Below, piece by piece: positions 54,246 through 63,320 of a DNA stretch of 64,000 nt. The stretch's first letter is position 1. Every line of letters starts with the position of its first letter. Made by a program: the position numbers and the translations under genes. This DNA is from XYD12-FULL-36-8 sp964613805 (GTDB taxonomy: Bacteria > Bacteroidota > Ignavibacteria > Ignavibacteriales > Ignavibacteriaceae): the NCBI GenBank assembly GCA_964613805.1, contig CAZTJF010000008.1, forward strand, positions 62,001 through 126,000, in the 5' to 3' direction. The notes beneath the pieces were generated by a model. That model saw only the letters and a list, made by a program, of their open reading frames with translations. It made no database searches and was not told the origin of the DNA.

Positions 54246-54830
54246 ATGAGCTTAAATGAAAAAGAAATATTAAACATTTTTTATAAAACCGAAGCATTGC
54301 TGGAAGGACATTTTCTTCTGACTTCCGGACGACATGGCAGCCAATATTTTCAGTGTGCAAAAGTATTGCAATACACGGACTACAACACTCAAATTTGTGA
54401 AAAAATATCAGACCATTTTAAAAATTTTGAGATTAATACAGTTATTGCTCCGGCACTTGGTGGTATCATAGTTGGGCAGGAAGTTGCTCGCCAACTAAAT
54501 AAAAAATTTATTTTTGCGGAGAGAGAACAAGCTGCATTAACCTTACGCAGAGGATTTTCATTAACCGAAAATGAAAAAGTCCTTGTCTGCGAAGATGTTG
54601 TAACTACCGGCGGTTCAGTTTTCGAGACAATTGATATTGTTAAATCCTTTGGTGCAAAAGTGATTGGAGTAGGATTCATAGTTGATCGAAGTAATGGAAA
54701 AGTTAGTTTCGGTTATCCTCAATTCAGCGCATTGAAAGTTAATGCAGTTTCGTTTTCAGCAGAAGACTGCGAACTTTGTAAAAAAGGTATTTCTTTAGTT
54801 AAACCCGGCTCAAGAAAAGTTACTGTATAA
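54246..54830 (+). CDS. pyrE: Orotate phosphoribosyltransferase
   Basis: 194 residues. The enzyme joins orotate with PRPP to make OMP. The PRPP loop VLVCEDVVTTGG is at 112-123; HFLLTSGRHGSQYFQCAK is the N-terminal signature; and CELCKKGISLVKPGSRK ends the protein, as in the Thermus-like long form. It lies 27 bases after the pterin dehydratase and 32 before the M64 peptidase. Other pyrimidine genes are not in the window. Confidence 0.95.
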   Translation: MSLNEKEILNIFYKTEALLEGHFLLTSGRHGSQYFQCAKVLQYTDYNTQICEKISDHFKNFEINTVIAPALGGIIVGQEVARQLNKKFIFAEREQAALTLRRGFSLTENEKVLVCEDVVTTGGSVFETIDIVKSFGAKVIGVGFIVDRSNGKVSFGYPQFSALKVNAVSFSAEDCELCKKGISLVKPGSRKVTV

Positions 54831-54862
54831 AATTCTCATCACATTCTTAAATTATTTTCAAA

Positions 54863-56146
54863 ATGAATATAAAATTCTTACTCATACTCTTTCTCTTACT
54901 CTGTTTTTCACAACTTTTTCCGCAGTCAAAGTTTGAGGATCACTTTTTAGATAAAACACTTCGCATTGATTACTTCCACACTGGAAACTTTGAAAATGAA
55001 TATTATTCCATTGACGAACTAATCGAAGAACCTTATTGGGGCGGTTCAAAAATAAATTTGATTGATAAGTTCGATTTTGGCAAGTACGAAGTTATTGTGT
55101 ATGATTCTGCATATCAAAAAATTATATATACAAGAACCTACTCTACACTTTTTAGCGAGTGGCAGACAACAGAAGAAGCTAAATCAACCTCACGAACATT
55201 TACAGAAACCGTACTGATCCCATACCCCAAGAATAAAGTTCATATTGAATTCTTTAGCCGCAACAGAAAAAATTATATGATAAAGCAGTTTGAATATGCT
55301 GTTGATCCCAAAAACATTTTTATAAAGAAGGAGCGTTCGAAAGAATTTAGTTCCTTTCAAATTTTCAATTCGGGTGAATCATCAAAGAAAGTTGATATAG
55401 TTATTCTTCCTGAAGGTTATACAAAATCAGAATTAGAAACATTTAAACAGGATTGTCAAAGATTTACAGATTACTTATTTACAAAATTACCTTTCAATGA
55501 CAATAAAGCTAAGTTTAACATTTGGGGAGTTGAAGCGCCTTCTGAACAATCAGGCACCGATTTTCCTGCGAAGGGAGTTTGGACCAAAACGCTTCTCAAT
55601 TCAAATTTTTCAACATTTGGAACAGAACGTTATTTAATGACAATGGATAATAAATCTGTTCGAGATATAGCATCTAATGCACCTTATGATCAGATTTACA
55701 TTCTGGTTAACACAAACGAATATGGCGGCGGAGCTATTTATAATTATTATTCTGTATGTGTAAATGGAAGCCGTTTTTCTGAAAAAGTATTCGTGCATGA
55801 ATTTGGCCATGGGTTTGCTTCGCTTGCAGATGAGTATGTTACAGATGATGTGTCATATCAAAATTTTTATGAATTGGATGTTGAACCGGTTGATCCAAAT
55901 CTTACAACACTTGTAGATTTTAATTCAAAGTGGAAAAATCTTGTTAAGGATGAAACTCCAATTCCCACACCAGAAACAAGTGACTATAAAAATGTTGTTG
56001 GAGCTTTTGAGGGAGGCGGATATGTTCCAAAAGGAATTTACCGTCCAATGATGGATTGCATAATGCGATCCAATGCAGCTCAAAAGTTTTGTGTCGTGTG
56101 TGACAAAGCAATCAAAGAGATGATTGACTTTTACGCAGATGAGTAA
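54863..56146 (+). CDS. Secreted M64-family metallopeptidase (IgA-peptidase-like)
   Basis: 427 residues with a signal peptide to about 21. The M64 N-terminal beta domain starts FEDHFLDKTLRIDYFHTGN. The catalytic domain contains VDIVILPEGYT and the zinc motif HEFGHGFASLADEY with H312, E313 and H316, and D323/E324 in the extended motif. Family founders cleave IgA, but environmental members are general secreted peptidases. It lacks a sorting domain. With the M14 and M16 enzymes it adds to an extracellular protein-degrading set. Confidence 0.93.
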   Translation: MNIKFLLILFLLLCFSQLFPQSKFEDHFLDKTLRIDYFHTGNFENEYYSIDELIEEPYWGGSKINLIDKFDFGKYEVIVYDSAYQKIIYTRTYSTLFSEWQTTEEAKSTSRTFTETVLIPYPKNKVHIEFFSRNRKNYMIKQFEYAVDPKNIFIKKERSKEFSSFQIFNSGESSKKVDIVILPEGYTKSELETFKQDCQRFTDYLFTKLPFNDNKAKFNIWGVEAPSEQSGTDFPAKGVWTKTLLNSNFSTFGTERYLMTMDNKSVRDIASNAPYDQIYILVNTNEYGGGAIYNYYSVCVNGSRFSEKVFVHEFGHGFASLADEYVTDDVSYQNFYELDVEPVDPNLTTLVDFNSKWKNLVKDETPIPTPETSDYKNVVGAFEGGGYVPKGIYRPMMDCIMRSNAAQKFCVVCDKAIKEMIDFYADE

Positions 56147-56315
56147 TAGAGAATATTTTTACTTGGCAGTCTTGGTCCACACCTTGACTGCCCCGAGTTG
56201 TTTTCAATCTAAACCCAAATATTTTGTCACGGAATGGTTCATGACAACCGGGTTCTGTGATTAAGAAACACTATCCAAATCGTGGGGTTAATGCATTCCC
56301 AGAAAGGATTTTTTA

Positions 56316-56369
56316 ATGAATATCAAATCAAAAAAAATGAAATTTTATGGATCAAAAAAAATTATATAA
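56316..56369 (+). CDS. Possible 17-residue leader ORF overlapping the SpoIIE phosphatase start
   Basis: ATG at 56316 is 6 bases after AGAAAGGA and opens MNIKSKKMKFYGSKKII, ending at 56369 inside the next gene in another frame. The following phosphatase ATG (56347) has no good ribosome site, so translational coupling through this leader is possible. Confidence 0.3.
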   Translation: MNIKSKKMKFYGSKKII

Positions 56370-57579
56370 AACTGTAGAGACAATTGCTTCACAATTATTT
56401 GAATCTGAAAAAGATATGCTGATTGCAGTTCTTAAACAGATTGTCGAACAAAAAGAAACCAGCATAACTGGCGGAAGAATTTGGCAATTGAATATTCAAA
56501 AAGAAGCATACAAACTATTTTATCAAACAGGTAATATTGAAAGAATTAATCCTGGATTTGTATTAACTCTGAAAGGTTATCCGGTTTTTGATTTAATCGC
56601 AAGAGAAAGAACAATTCTTGGTAATGAAACAAATGCAATACTGAGAAAGAAAGGTATCTTTAAATATTCTGCCTCCGGAGTTGGAGATAAAATAAAAATA
56701 CATGATAAATTTTATTATGAATATTTACTTGCTTTGAACAGTGATGAAATAGATGAAGAAAGAAGATACACGTTAAATATTATTGCCACAGCTCTCACAT
56801 CTCAAATTAAGCAGCGTAAGTATTCGGTTCGAGCAAAAACTTTAAAGGCAGATATTGACAAAGCAAGAGAACTGCAAAAAAGTATTCTTCCCGAACATGA
56901 TTACAGATTTCACAATTATGAATTGTTTGGTATTACAAGTCCCGCAGAAATTGTCGGCGGAGATTTTTTTGATTATCTGGAAGTCGGTGATGATAACCAG
57001 CGTTTAGGAGTTGTTGTTGGCGATGCTGCTAGCAAAGGTGTAAGTGCTGCTGCAGAGGCAATGTACATTTCAGGTGCAGTTAGAATGGCAAGCAGCTTTC
57101 AAATAAAAATTTCTGCTTTAATGAAAAAAGTTAATGAGCTTGTTAATAAAATATTTAGCGATGATAAGTTTGCCTCGTTATTTTATGGTGAGTTATCCGA
57201 TGATAACGGCGGTTTGTTCCTTTACGCGAATGCCGGACATAACCCTCCATTTTTCATAAGAAGTAATTCTGATAACATAATTAGATTAGATCCAACAGGA
57301 CCTGTAATTGGTCCAACTCCTCATGCAAAATACAAAATTGAGAATATAAACTTTCTCAAAGGTGATATTCTTGTCATTTATTCTGATGGTGTAATTGATT
57401 CTACTGATCAGAGTTTTAATTACTATGGTGAAGAACGCTTTATAAATAAATTAAAAACTTTAAAGCAAAAGTCTGCCAAAGAAATAACATACTCGGTTCT
57501 AGAGGATGTAATGAAGTTTAGTAAGAAAGGGAAGTACAATGATGATAAATCACTTGTGGTGATTAAGAGGATGAAGTGA
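56347..57579 (+). CDS. Orphan SpoIIE/PP2C-type serine phosphatase
   Basis: 410 residues, soluble. An N-terminal sensory region of about 165 residues (EKDMLIAVLKQIVEQKETS) of unknown fold, perhaps GAF-like, is joined by KADIDKARELQKSILPE to the PP2C domain. The signatures are present but divergent: GGDFFDYL, VGDAASKGVSAAAEA (cluster phosphatases have DVSGKG), YSDGVIDS and YNDDKSLVVIK. It has no STAS or kinase neighbour. Its substrate might be either STAS protein in the window or one elsewhere. Confidence 0.88.
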   Translation: MDQKKLYKTVETIASQLFESEKDMLIAVLKQIVEQKETSITGGRIWQLNIQKEAYKLFYQTGNIERINPGFVLTLKGYPVFDLIARERTILGNETNAILRKKGIFKYSASGVGDKIKIHDKFYYEYLLALNSDEIDEERRYTLNIIATALTSQIKQRKYSVRAKTLKADIDKARELQKSILPEHDYRFHNYELFGITSPAEIVGGDFFDYLEVGDDNQRLGVVVGDAASKGVSAAAEAMYISGAVRMASSFQIKISALMKKVNELVNKIFSDDKFASLFYGELSDDNGGLFLYANAGHNPPFFIRSNSDNIIRLDPTGPVIGPTPHAKYKIENINFLKGDILVIYSDGVIDSTDQSFNYYGEERFINKLKTLKQKSAKEITYSVLEDVMKFSKKGKYNDDKSLVVIKRMK

Positions 57580-57810
57580 AAAGTTAGAAAGTGGAAAGTT
57601 TATAAAGTTTGTCAAGAATTACATTGTTTGCTGTACTGACATTAACCATTTCACCGCAGCACCAGCTTGGTAACGAAGCGATTAATTACTGCCAAGTAAT
57701 GGATCAACTTGCAGCCAGGGACATATTCGGCTAATGTAAAACCCTCCACAAAAGTAATTTGTAATGAATAAATAATCGACCTGAAGTAACGTTAAAAAAT
57801 ATACTACTAA

Positions 57811-58515
57811 TCATTTTTGCTCTTTTTTCTTTACTACTTCTTCTTTTCTTGCCAAGTTAAAATTTTTATCGAAAACATATAATAAAGGATTACCCACTTC
57901 AATTGGATTCCATTTATCTCCTCTTTCCCTTGGCAGCCAAAACCCTAATAACCAAAAATAATTAAATTCACTTCTATGTGGTTGTAATAAAATGTACAAT
58001 GAATCACTTTGAATGTACATATCAAGCGGATGGAGTGCGCTCTCTAACACTTTTATATATTTTCCTTCACACTCATTTTTATCATCAATTAGTAAAATGC
58101 TATAATCATAAACATGATCCGTTTCAGTTAATCTCGCATCTAAGAATAATTGACCGTTAAACACATGGATATTTGACCAACGAGCGAACAAATAAAATTT
58201 TCTTTTAGTGGCTTGCTTTAAGTATTTCTGATTTTTGTTATAAACAAAAAATCCCATGTCAAATTCGGAATCTGAGACTTTTTCGTCAATAAGATCAAAA
58301 AAGAACCAGTATCTGTCTTTCCAAAAACATGTTTCAATAGAGTCCAGTTTTGATATATAGATAGTATCTAGTTCTAATGATGTATTATACTCTAACATTT
58401 CTTTTGTGGATATATACTTGAACTCCCAGTCATTTGTTGTGGATAATTTCCTTTTTTCCTGGGGAAAAACAATTTGCACTAAAAAAAATATTAGGATAAT
58501 TCTAATTTTAATCAT
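57811..58515 (-). CDS. Secreted protein of unknown function
   Basis: 234 residues with a signal peptide to about 18 (IFFLVQIVFPQ). I recognise no family. The rest is rich in aromatic and charged residues with beta-strand alternation (CFWKDRYWFFFDLIDEKV, YSILLIDDKNECEGKYIKVL) and ends in Lys/Glu. A Cys pair may form a disulfide. It is a single gene flanked by 231 and 202 bases of apparently gene-free sequence. Confidence 0.65.
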   Translation of the reverse strand: MIKIRIILIFFLVQIVFPQEKRKLSTTNDWEFKYISTKEMLEYNTSLELDTIYISKLDSIETCFWKDRYWFFFDLIDEKVSDSEFDMGFFVYNKNQKYLKQATKRKFYLFARWSNIHVFNGQLFLDARLTETDHVYDYSILLIDDKNECEGKYIKVLESALHPLDMYIQSDSLYILLQPHRSEFNYFWLLGFWLPRERGDKWNPIEVGNPLLYVFDKNFNLARKEEVVKKKEQK

Positions 58516-58744
58516 TTGCTTAAATCTTATTCGACTTTACAATTTTAAGTTAATCTACTATTTACTTCGAATGCTTACTTTACATACAAAATCATTACTG
58601 GATTTTTGAAGATCATTCAATAGTCAACTGAGCTAAAAATATCTATCAAAAATTAACAAAATATTTCCATATAGAATAGCTGTGTTCCAAGCATAAACCA
58701 AAATTATTTACTAAGTTTTGGTAAAGAATTCTAAGGTTATCTGC

Positions 58745-60109
58745 ATGCTGCAATCAATAAATCCTGCAAATGAAGAACTCATCAAAGAATATGCTGAAAT
58801 GAGCGACTCCGAGGTTTCTAAAATTTTAGAGCAAGTAAATTCAGCTTATCAGGATTGGAAGTGGAGTTCTTTTTCTCACCGCTCACAACTAATGCAAAAT
58901 GCAGCAAAAGTTTTACGTGAGAGGAAAGAAGAATTTGCAAAGTTAATGACTCTCGAAATGGGCAAACCGATTTTACAGTCCAAAGCGGAAGTTGAGAAGT
59001 GTGTTTGGGTTTGTGATTACTACGCAGATAATGCTGAGAAGTTTCTATCAAATGAGGAAGTAAAAACTGATTTTTCAAAAAGCTATGTCTCATACCAACC
59101 GCTTGGAGTTGTGCTGGCAGTTATGCCCTGGAATTTCCCATTCTGGCAAGTGTTTCGTTTTGCCGCTCCTACTTTAATGGCGGGGAATGCCGGTGTTCTC
59201 AAACACTCCTCTAATGTAATGGGATGTGCACTTGCAATAGAAGAAATATTTTTGAAAGCAGGATTCCCTGAAAGTTTATTTAGAACTCTCCTCATCTCTT
59301 CAAAAAAAGTTGAGTCGGTTATAAAAAATAAAATTGTGCAAGCAGTTACGCTTACTGGCAGCACTCCTGCAGGAAAATCTGTTGCCTCAATTACCGGTAG
59401 TGAAATTAAAAAAACTTTATTGGAATTAGGCGGAAGTGATCCGTATGTAATTTTAGAAGATGCTGATTTAGAAAATGCTGCGGAAATCTGTGTGAATGCA
59501 CGTTTGATAAATGGTGGACAAAGCTGCATCGCAGCAAAGAGGTTTATTATTGTTGAAGAAATTTATACAATGTTTGAAGAGCGGTTTCTTCAAAAGATGA
59601 AATCAAGAAAAATGGGCGATCCGTTTGATGAATCAAATCACTTAGGTCCGCAGGCAAGAACAGATTTGCGTGATGAGCTGCACCAGCAAGTTATGCAAAG
59701 TGTACAAAAAGGAGCAAAGCTTGTACTCGGTGGTGAAATTCCTAAGATGAAAGGGGCTTATTATCCTCCAACCGTTTTGGCAAATGTAACTCCAGGGATG
59801 CCAGCTTATGATGATGAAATATTCGGACCGGTTGCATCTTTAATTAAAGTTAAGGATGAAGCCGAAGCAATCAAGGTTGCCAATGCAACAAGTTTTGGAT
59901 TGGGTGCAGCTGTTTTTACAAAAGATATCAAAAGGGGAGAACGAATTGCAGAGAAGGAATTGATTGCTGGCTGCTGCTTCGTTAATGATTCGGTTCGTTC
60001 CGATCCCCGATTGCCTTTTGGTGGAGTAAAAGAATCTGGTTATGGACGAGAGTTATCTCAATTTGGAATCAGAGAGTTTGTGAATATTAAAACTGTTTGC
60101 ATGAAATGA
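58745..60109 (+). CDS. NAD(P)-dependent aldehyde dehydrogenase, succinate-semialdehyde type
   Basis: 454 residues from the ATG at 58745; an in-frame start at 58718 adds nine unlikely residues. It has the general-base Glu E227 in LLELGGSDP and the catalytic Cys C261 in GGQSCIAAKRF. MPWNFPFWQ and the C-terminal LPFGGVKESGYGRELS complete the fold. The LELGGSDPYVILEDADLENA pattern and size fit the GabD1/succinate-semialdehyde dehydrogenase group. The physiological aldehyde is uncertain. It is a single gene followed by a large dispersed repeat. Confidence 0.92.
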   Translation: MLQSINPANEELIKEYAEMSDSEVSKILEQVNSAYQDWKWSSFSHRSQLMQNAAKVLRERKEEFAKLMTLEMGKPILQSKAEVEKCVWVCDYYADNAEKFLSNEEVKTDFSKSYVSYQPLGVVLAVMPWNFPFWQVFRFAAPTLMAGNAGVLKHSSNVMGCALAIEEIFLKAGFPESLFRTLLISSKKVESVIKNKIVQAVTLTGSTPAGKSVASITGSEIKKTLLELGGSDPYVILEDADLENAAEICVNARLINGGQSCIAAKRFIIVEEIYTMFEERFLQKMKSRKMGDPFDESNHLGPQARTDLRDELHQQVMQSVQKGAKLVLGGEIPKMKGAYYPPTVLANVTPGMPAYDDEIFGPVASLIKVKDEAEAIKVANATSFGLGAAVFTKDIKRGERIAEKELIAGCCFVNDSVRSDPRLPFGGVKESGYGRELSQFGIREFVNIKTVCMK

Positions 60110-60133
60110 TTATGAGTTGTACGAAAAGCTACA

Positions 60134-60210
60134 TCGTCATTGCGAGCGGAGCGAAGCAATCCCAGTTCAATTTTTTAGATTGCTTCGGGACTATCGTCCC
60201 TCGCAATGAC
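60134..60210. repeat. ATTGC...GCAAT dispersed repeat, full inverted copy
   Basis: TCATTGCGAGCGGAGCGAAG starts the left arm (60134-60161), and GATTGCTTCGGG through CCCTCGCAATGAC forms the right arm (60178-60210), giving a long hairpin with a 16-base loop. It is the two-armed version of the single-arm copies around cdd and lies between the aldehyde dehydrogenase and truA. Confidence 0.85.
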
Positions 60211-60224
60211 TATTCGAGAGTTTC

Positions 60225-60953
60225 ATGAATAATTACAAGCTCATAATTCAATTTGATGGGACCAACTATGCTGGTTGGCAACACCAGGCGAATGCGATCA
60301 CAATACAGCAAAAAATTGTTGAATCAATCAAAGTATTGCTTGGTGAAGACGTTAATCTTATCGGTTCTGGAAGAACAGATGCCGGAGTACACGCATTGGG
60401 ACAAGTCGCTAACTTCATAACTCGTGAAGATCTTGATTTGTACAAGTTTAAGTATTCGCTTAATTCAATGCTGCCGAAAGATATTTCTGTTATAGATATT
60501 CAAAAAATCCATCAAGGATTTCAATCAAGATATGATGCAAAGAAGCGTTCATACCTTTATATTATTTCAAAAAATAAATCTCCTTTTTACGACAGATTTT
60601 CTTACTTCTACCATGGTTCTTTAGACTGCAATAAATTAAATTCTGTTTCAGGCGGCTTCATAGGTGAGCATGATTATTCTTCATTCTGCAAAAAAAACAC
60701 TGAAACAGAAAATAAAATATGTAATGTTTATCAAACTCATTGGAAAGAAACTAAAGGATTGATATTTTTTCTTATAGAAGCCGATAGATTTTTACACGGT
60801 ATGGTTCGCACAATTGTTGGAACAGTTCTGCACTCCATAAAGAACAATTATGATGAAGGTTACATCAAATCAGTTTTCAATTCTAAAGATAGAGAATCGG
60901 CTGGAGAAAGTGTTCCAGCAAAAGGATTATTTTTGTACAAAGTAAAGTATTGA
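60225..60953 (+). CDS. truA: tRNA pseudouridine(38-40) synthase
   Basis: 242 residues. The catalytic Asp is D52 in GSGRTDAGVHALGQVANF. YKLIIQFDGTNYAGWQHQ opens the protein, and FLHGMVRTIVGTVL is a later signature. It modifies uridines 38-40 in the anticodon stem of many tRNAs. It is isolated between repeats. Confidence 0.97.
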   Translation: MNNYKLIIQFDGTNYAGWQHQANAITIQQKIVESIKVLLGEDVNLIGSGRTDAGVHALGQVANFITREDLDLYKFKYSLNSMLPKDISVIDIQKIHQGFQSRYDAKKRSYLYIISKNKSPFYDRFSYFYHGSLDCNKLNSVSGGFIGEHDYSSFCKKNTETENKICNVYQTHWKETKGLIFFLIEADRFLHGMVRTIVGTVLHSIKNNYDEGYIKSVFNSKDRESAGESVPAKGLFLYKVKY

Positions 60954-60984
60954 ATTAAGGAGAAAGCAAAAACTAATTATTAAT

Positions 60985-61110
60985 AATGTGGCTAAAGCCA
61001 TTCTTTGTGTATTCTATGTTCCGTCAGATAAATCTGACGGGAACAAAAGATTTATTGCAGTTTACTTTAGTGAACTGAAATAAGAAACTAATTTTGGCTT
61101 TAGCCGCATT
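60985..61110. repeat. MITE-like element with GGCTAAAGCC inverted ends
   Basis: Terminal arms AATGTGGCTAAAGCCA (60985-61000) and TGGCTTTAGCCGCATT (61095-61110) match at 15 of 16 bases as reverse complements. A second palindrome, CCGTCAGAT-AA-ATCTGACGG (61021-61040), lies inside. At 126 bases with no ORF it fits a miniature transposable or intergenic repeat element. Confidence 0.8.
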
Positions 61111-61136
61111 GTAATAGATTTCTGGAAAATTATTTT

Positions 61137-61892
61137 ATGATAAACTTATCTTTAAAATCTGTTTTAATTACAGGCGGTTCACGAGGAATCGGTGCTGCTT
61201 GCGTTAAGCTATTTGCGAAAGCTGATGCTATTGTACACTTTACCTACAAATCCAACGTTGATGCCGCGAATAAACTTGCGCAACAATTTGATAAAAAGAA
61301 GAAAGCTTTCTTTTATAAAATGGATTTTAGCAATGAGGTTGGTCTTGAACAAAGAATAATCGAGCTTGTAACTAAAATTAAAAAGATTGATATACTCGTT
61401 AACAACGCAGGTATTTGGGAATATGGTGAGGCGGATAAAATGACCTTGCGTGAATGGAATAAAACAATGCAAGCTAATTTAACAAGCATGTTTTTAATGA
61501 CTAAGCATGTAATTCCAATGATGAAAAAAAATAAGTTTGGAAGAATAATTAATATTTCTTCGACAGCGGGGCAGCGAGGAGAAGCATTTCATTCACATTA
61601 TGCCGCATCAAAAGGAGCAATGATATCGTACACTAAATCACTTGCTGTTGAACTTGGAGGACACAACATTACTGTTAACAGTGTTGCTCCCGGCTGGGTT
61701 GATACCGAAATGTGCAAGGAAGTTTTTAGCGATAAGAAGTATAAAGAAAAAGTAAGATTAGATATTCCAGTTGAAAGAATTGCAACTTCCGGAGATATTG
61801 CTGGTCCAGTGTTATTTCTTGCTTCAGATTTAGCAAGACATATAAATGGAGAAATCCTAAATGTGAATGGCGGTTCTGTTTTATGCGGCTAA
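61137..61892 (+). CDS. SDR-family oxidoreductase, FabG-like
   Basis: 251 residues of the classical short-chain dehydrogenase family. TGGSRGIG at 12-19 binds NAD(P); VNNAG is at 88-92; the catalytic triad is S142, Y155 and K159; and the PGWV loop follows. The general layout is that of 3-oxoacyl-ACP reductase, but with no acyl-carrier or fab genes adjacent its substrate is unknown. It begins 26 bases after the MITE-like element. Confidence 0.92.
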   Translation: MINLSLKSVLITGGSRGIGAACVKLFAKADAIVHFTYKSNVDAANKLAQQFDKKKKAFFYKMDFSNEVGLEQRIIELVTKIKKIDILVNNAGIWEYGEADKMTLREWNKTMQANLTSMFLMTKHVIPMMKKNKFGRIINISSTAGQRGEAFHSHYAASKGAMISYTKSLAVELGGHNITVNSVAPGWVDTEMCKEVFSDKKYKEKVRLDIPVERIATSGDIAGPVLFLASDLARHINGEILNVNGGSVLCG

Positions 61893-61991
61893 AATTCTGA
61901 TTATTTTTAAATAAATTTTGTCACATTAATCAATCAATATTTACTAGACATTAAATAAAACTAAAACATTCATAAAAATGAAAGGTTTAAT

Positions 61992-62456
61992 ATGGAGTTT
62001 CTTGCAGCATTACACCCGAAAGTAATCCACTTTCCAATAGCTTTTCTTTCAGGTTATTTTTTGTTTGAGTTCTTAGGAATAGTTTTGAAGAAAGAATTTT
62101 TATCAAAAGCTGCTCACCTGCTTTTATTATTGGGAGTACTCGGAGCATTTGCCGCAGTATTGACTGGCAGACAAGCTGAGGAAGCATTCGAATATTGGAA
62201 TAAACAGAGTAGTGAATTGTTAGAAGAGCATGAACTCTATGCAAACCTTACATTATGGTATTTTGCCGCTTTGCTTATGCTGCGCACTTTTGTTTCCTTT
62301 AAGAAAAAATTTGTTGGAATAGTTCAGTATGTAATTTTAGTTTTAGCTTTGGTCGGTGTTTATTTTGTTTATGAAGTTGGAGAACATGGCGGTAAAATGG
62401 TCTATCAACATGGTGTTGGAACCGAATACAAAATAAAACAAATGGAATCAGAGTAA
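61992..62456 (+). CDS. DUF2231-domain membrane protein
   Basis: 154 residues with four membrane spans and the DUF2231 hallmark LHPKVIHFPIAFLSGY at the start. The His residues in HPxxIHFP are typical of this family of unknown function, which often stands beside heme or redox genes. TGRQAEEAFEYW follows the second span. The next gene starts 6 bases later and is also a membrane protein, so the two are cotranscribed. Confidence 0.88.
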   Translation: MEFLAALHPKVIHFPIAFLSGYFLFEFLGIVLKKEFLSKAAHLLLLLGVLGAFAAVLTGRQAEEAFEYWNKQSSELLEEHELYANLTLWYFAALLMLRTFVSFKKKFVGIVQYVILVLALVGVYFVYEVGEHGGKMVYQHGVGTEYKIKQMESE

Positions 62457-62462
62457 GCTGAA

Positions 62463-63278
62463 TTGGATTATAGAACAAGCACTATTCGATTATTACTTGC
62501 AATTATTCTTGTTAACGTAATTGGTTTCGCTCTAAAATATTTTGAATTAGATACTTTCATAATCTTCCTTGGTTTCAGATTTCATCTTGCTGCAATTATT
62601 CCTCTTTTGGTAGTAATAAAAAGTGAACAGCTAAGCTTGCTCAAAAGCGCTTTCACGCATCCCCAATTTGTTAAAGTTGGAAGGGTGATTTTATTATTCA
62701 TTTTTGTAAATGTACTTTTCATTTCAATTTTATTTTTGCTTAAAAAAATTGAAATTGGCGATCCTGAGTATTTTTATGAGTTCGGACTTTCTTCCATTAT
62801 TGATTATCCAATTTACCTGATTTGGAATTCCTTTCAGTTAATTTTCCTTTATTTTTTCCTTTTGATAGTTCAGAAAAGTTTTAAGTATGAGTTTATCATT
62901 CTGTTTGTGACATGTGTGCTGATTTTTATCTATGAATTTATTCCCATCACAAAATTTTCAGTTGATTATAAAGCCATATCATCTTTTTTAGTGTTGTGTT
63001 TAATATGCTCAATCATTCTGAAATATTTTAATAATGTTTATCTGTTTGTCATTCTCATCTTTTCAATAATCTGGATCAACGTATTATCATTCGGTTCATC
63101 TTCACAAGCAATTATCAAACTTTTTTTTGCTGCAAATTATGATTCTTGGGAAGGATTTTTTACAGTTGATAAAACCATTTCAAACTTTCTCTATCCCGCA
63201 AATATTTTTTTGATATTTATTTCCTTGCTTATTTATAAACTGGTGAGTAAAAGAAAACACACTCTACAGATTAATTAA
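62463..63278 (+). CDS. Polytopic membrane protein of unknown function
   Basis: 271 residues from a TTG start, which is the best start because it lies 6 bases after the preceding stop. About eight hydrophobic helices (for example VILLFIFVNVLFISILFLL, FLVLCLICSIILKYF). No recognisable motif is seen apart from scattered Phe/Ile-rich spans. It is probably coupled to the DUF2231 gene; function unknown. Confidence 0.65.
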   Translation: MDYRTSTIRLLLAIILVNVIGFALKYFELDTFIIFLGFRFHLAAIIPLLVVIKSEQLSLLKSAFTHPQFVKVGRVILLFIFVNVLFISILFLLKKIEIGDPEYFYEFGLSSIIDYPIYLIWNSFQLIFLYFFLLIVQKSFKYEFIILFVTCVLIFIYEFIPITKFSVDYKAISSFLVLCLICSIILKYFNNVYLFVILIFSIIWINVLSFGSSSQAIIKLFFAANYDSWEGFFTVDKTISNFLYPANIFLIFISLLIYKLVSKRKHTLQIN

Positions 63279-63320
63279 ATCTGTTTTTTTGTTATTTTGA
63301 GTCGTTAAAAATAATGATGC

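Noticed and set aside
57580..57810. Possible gene remnant after the orphan phosphatase
   Set aside because: No frame of useful length and no recognisable protein segment.
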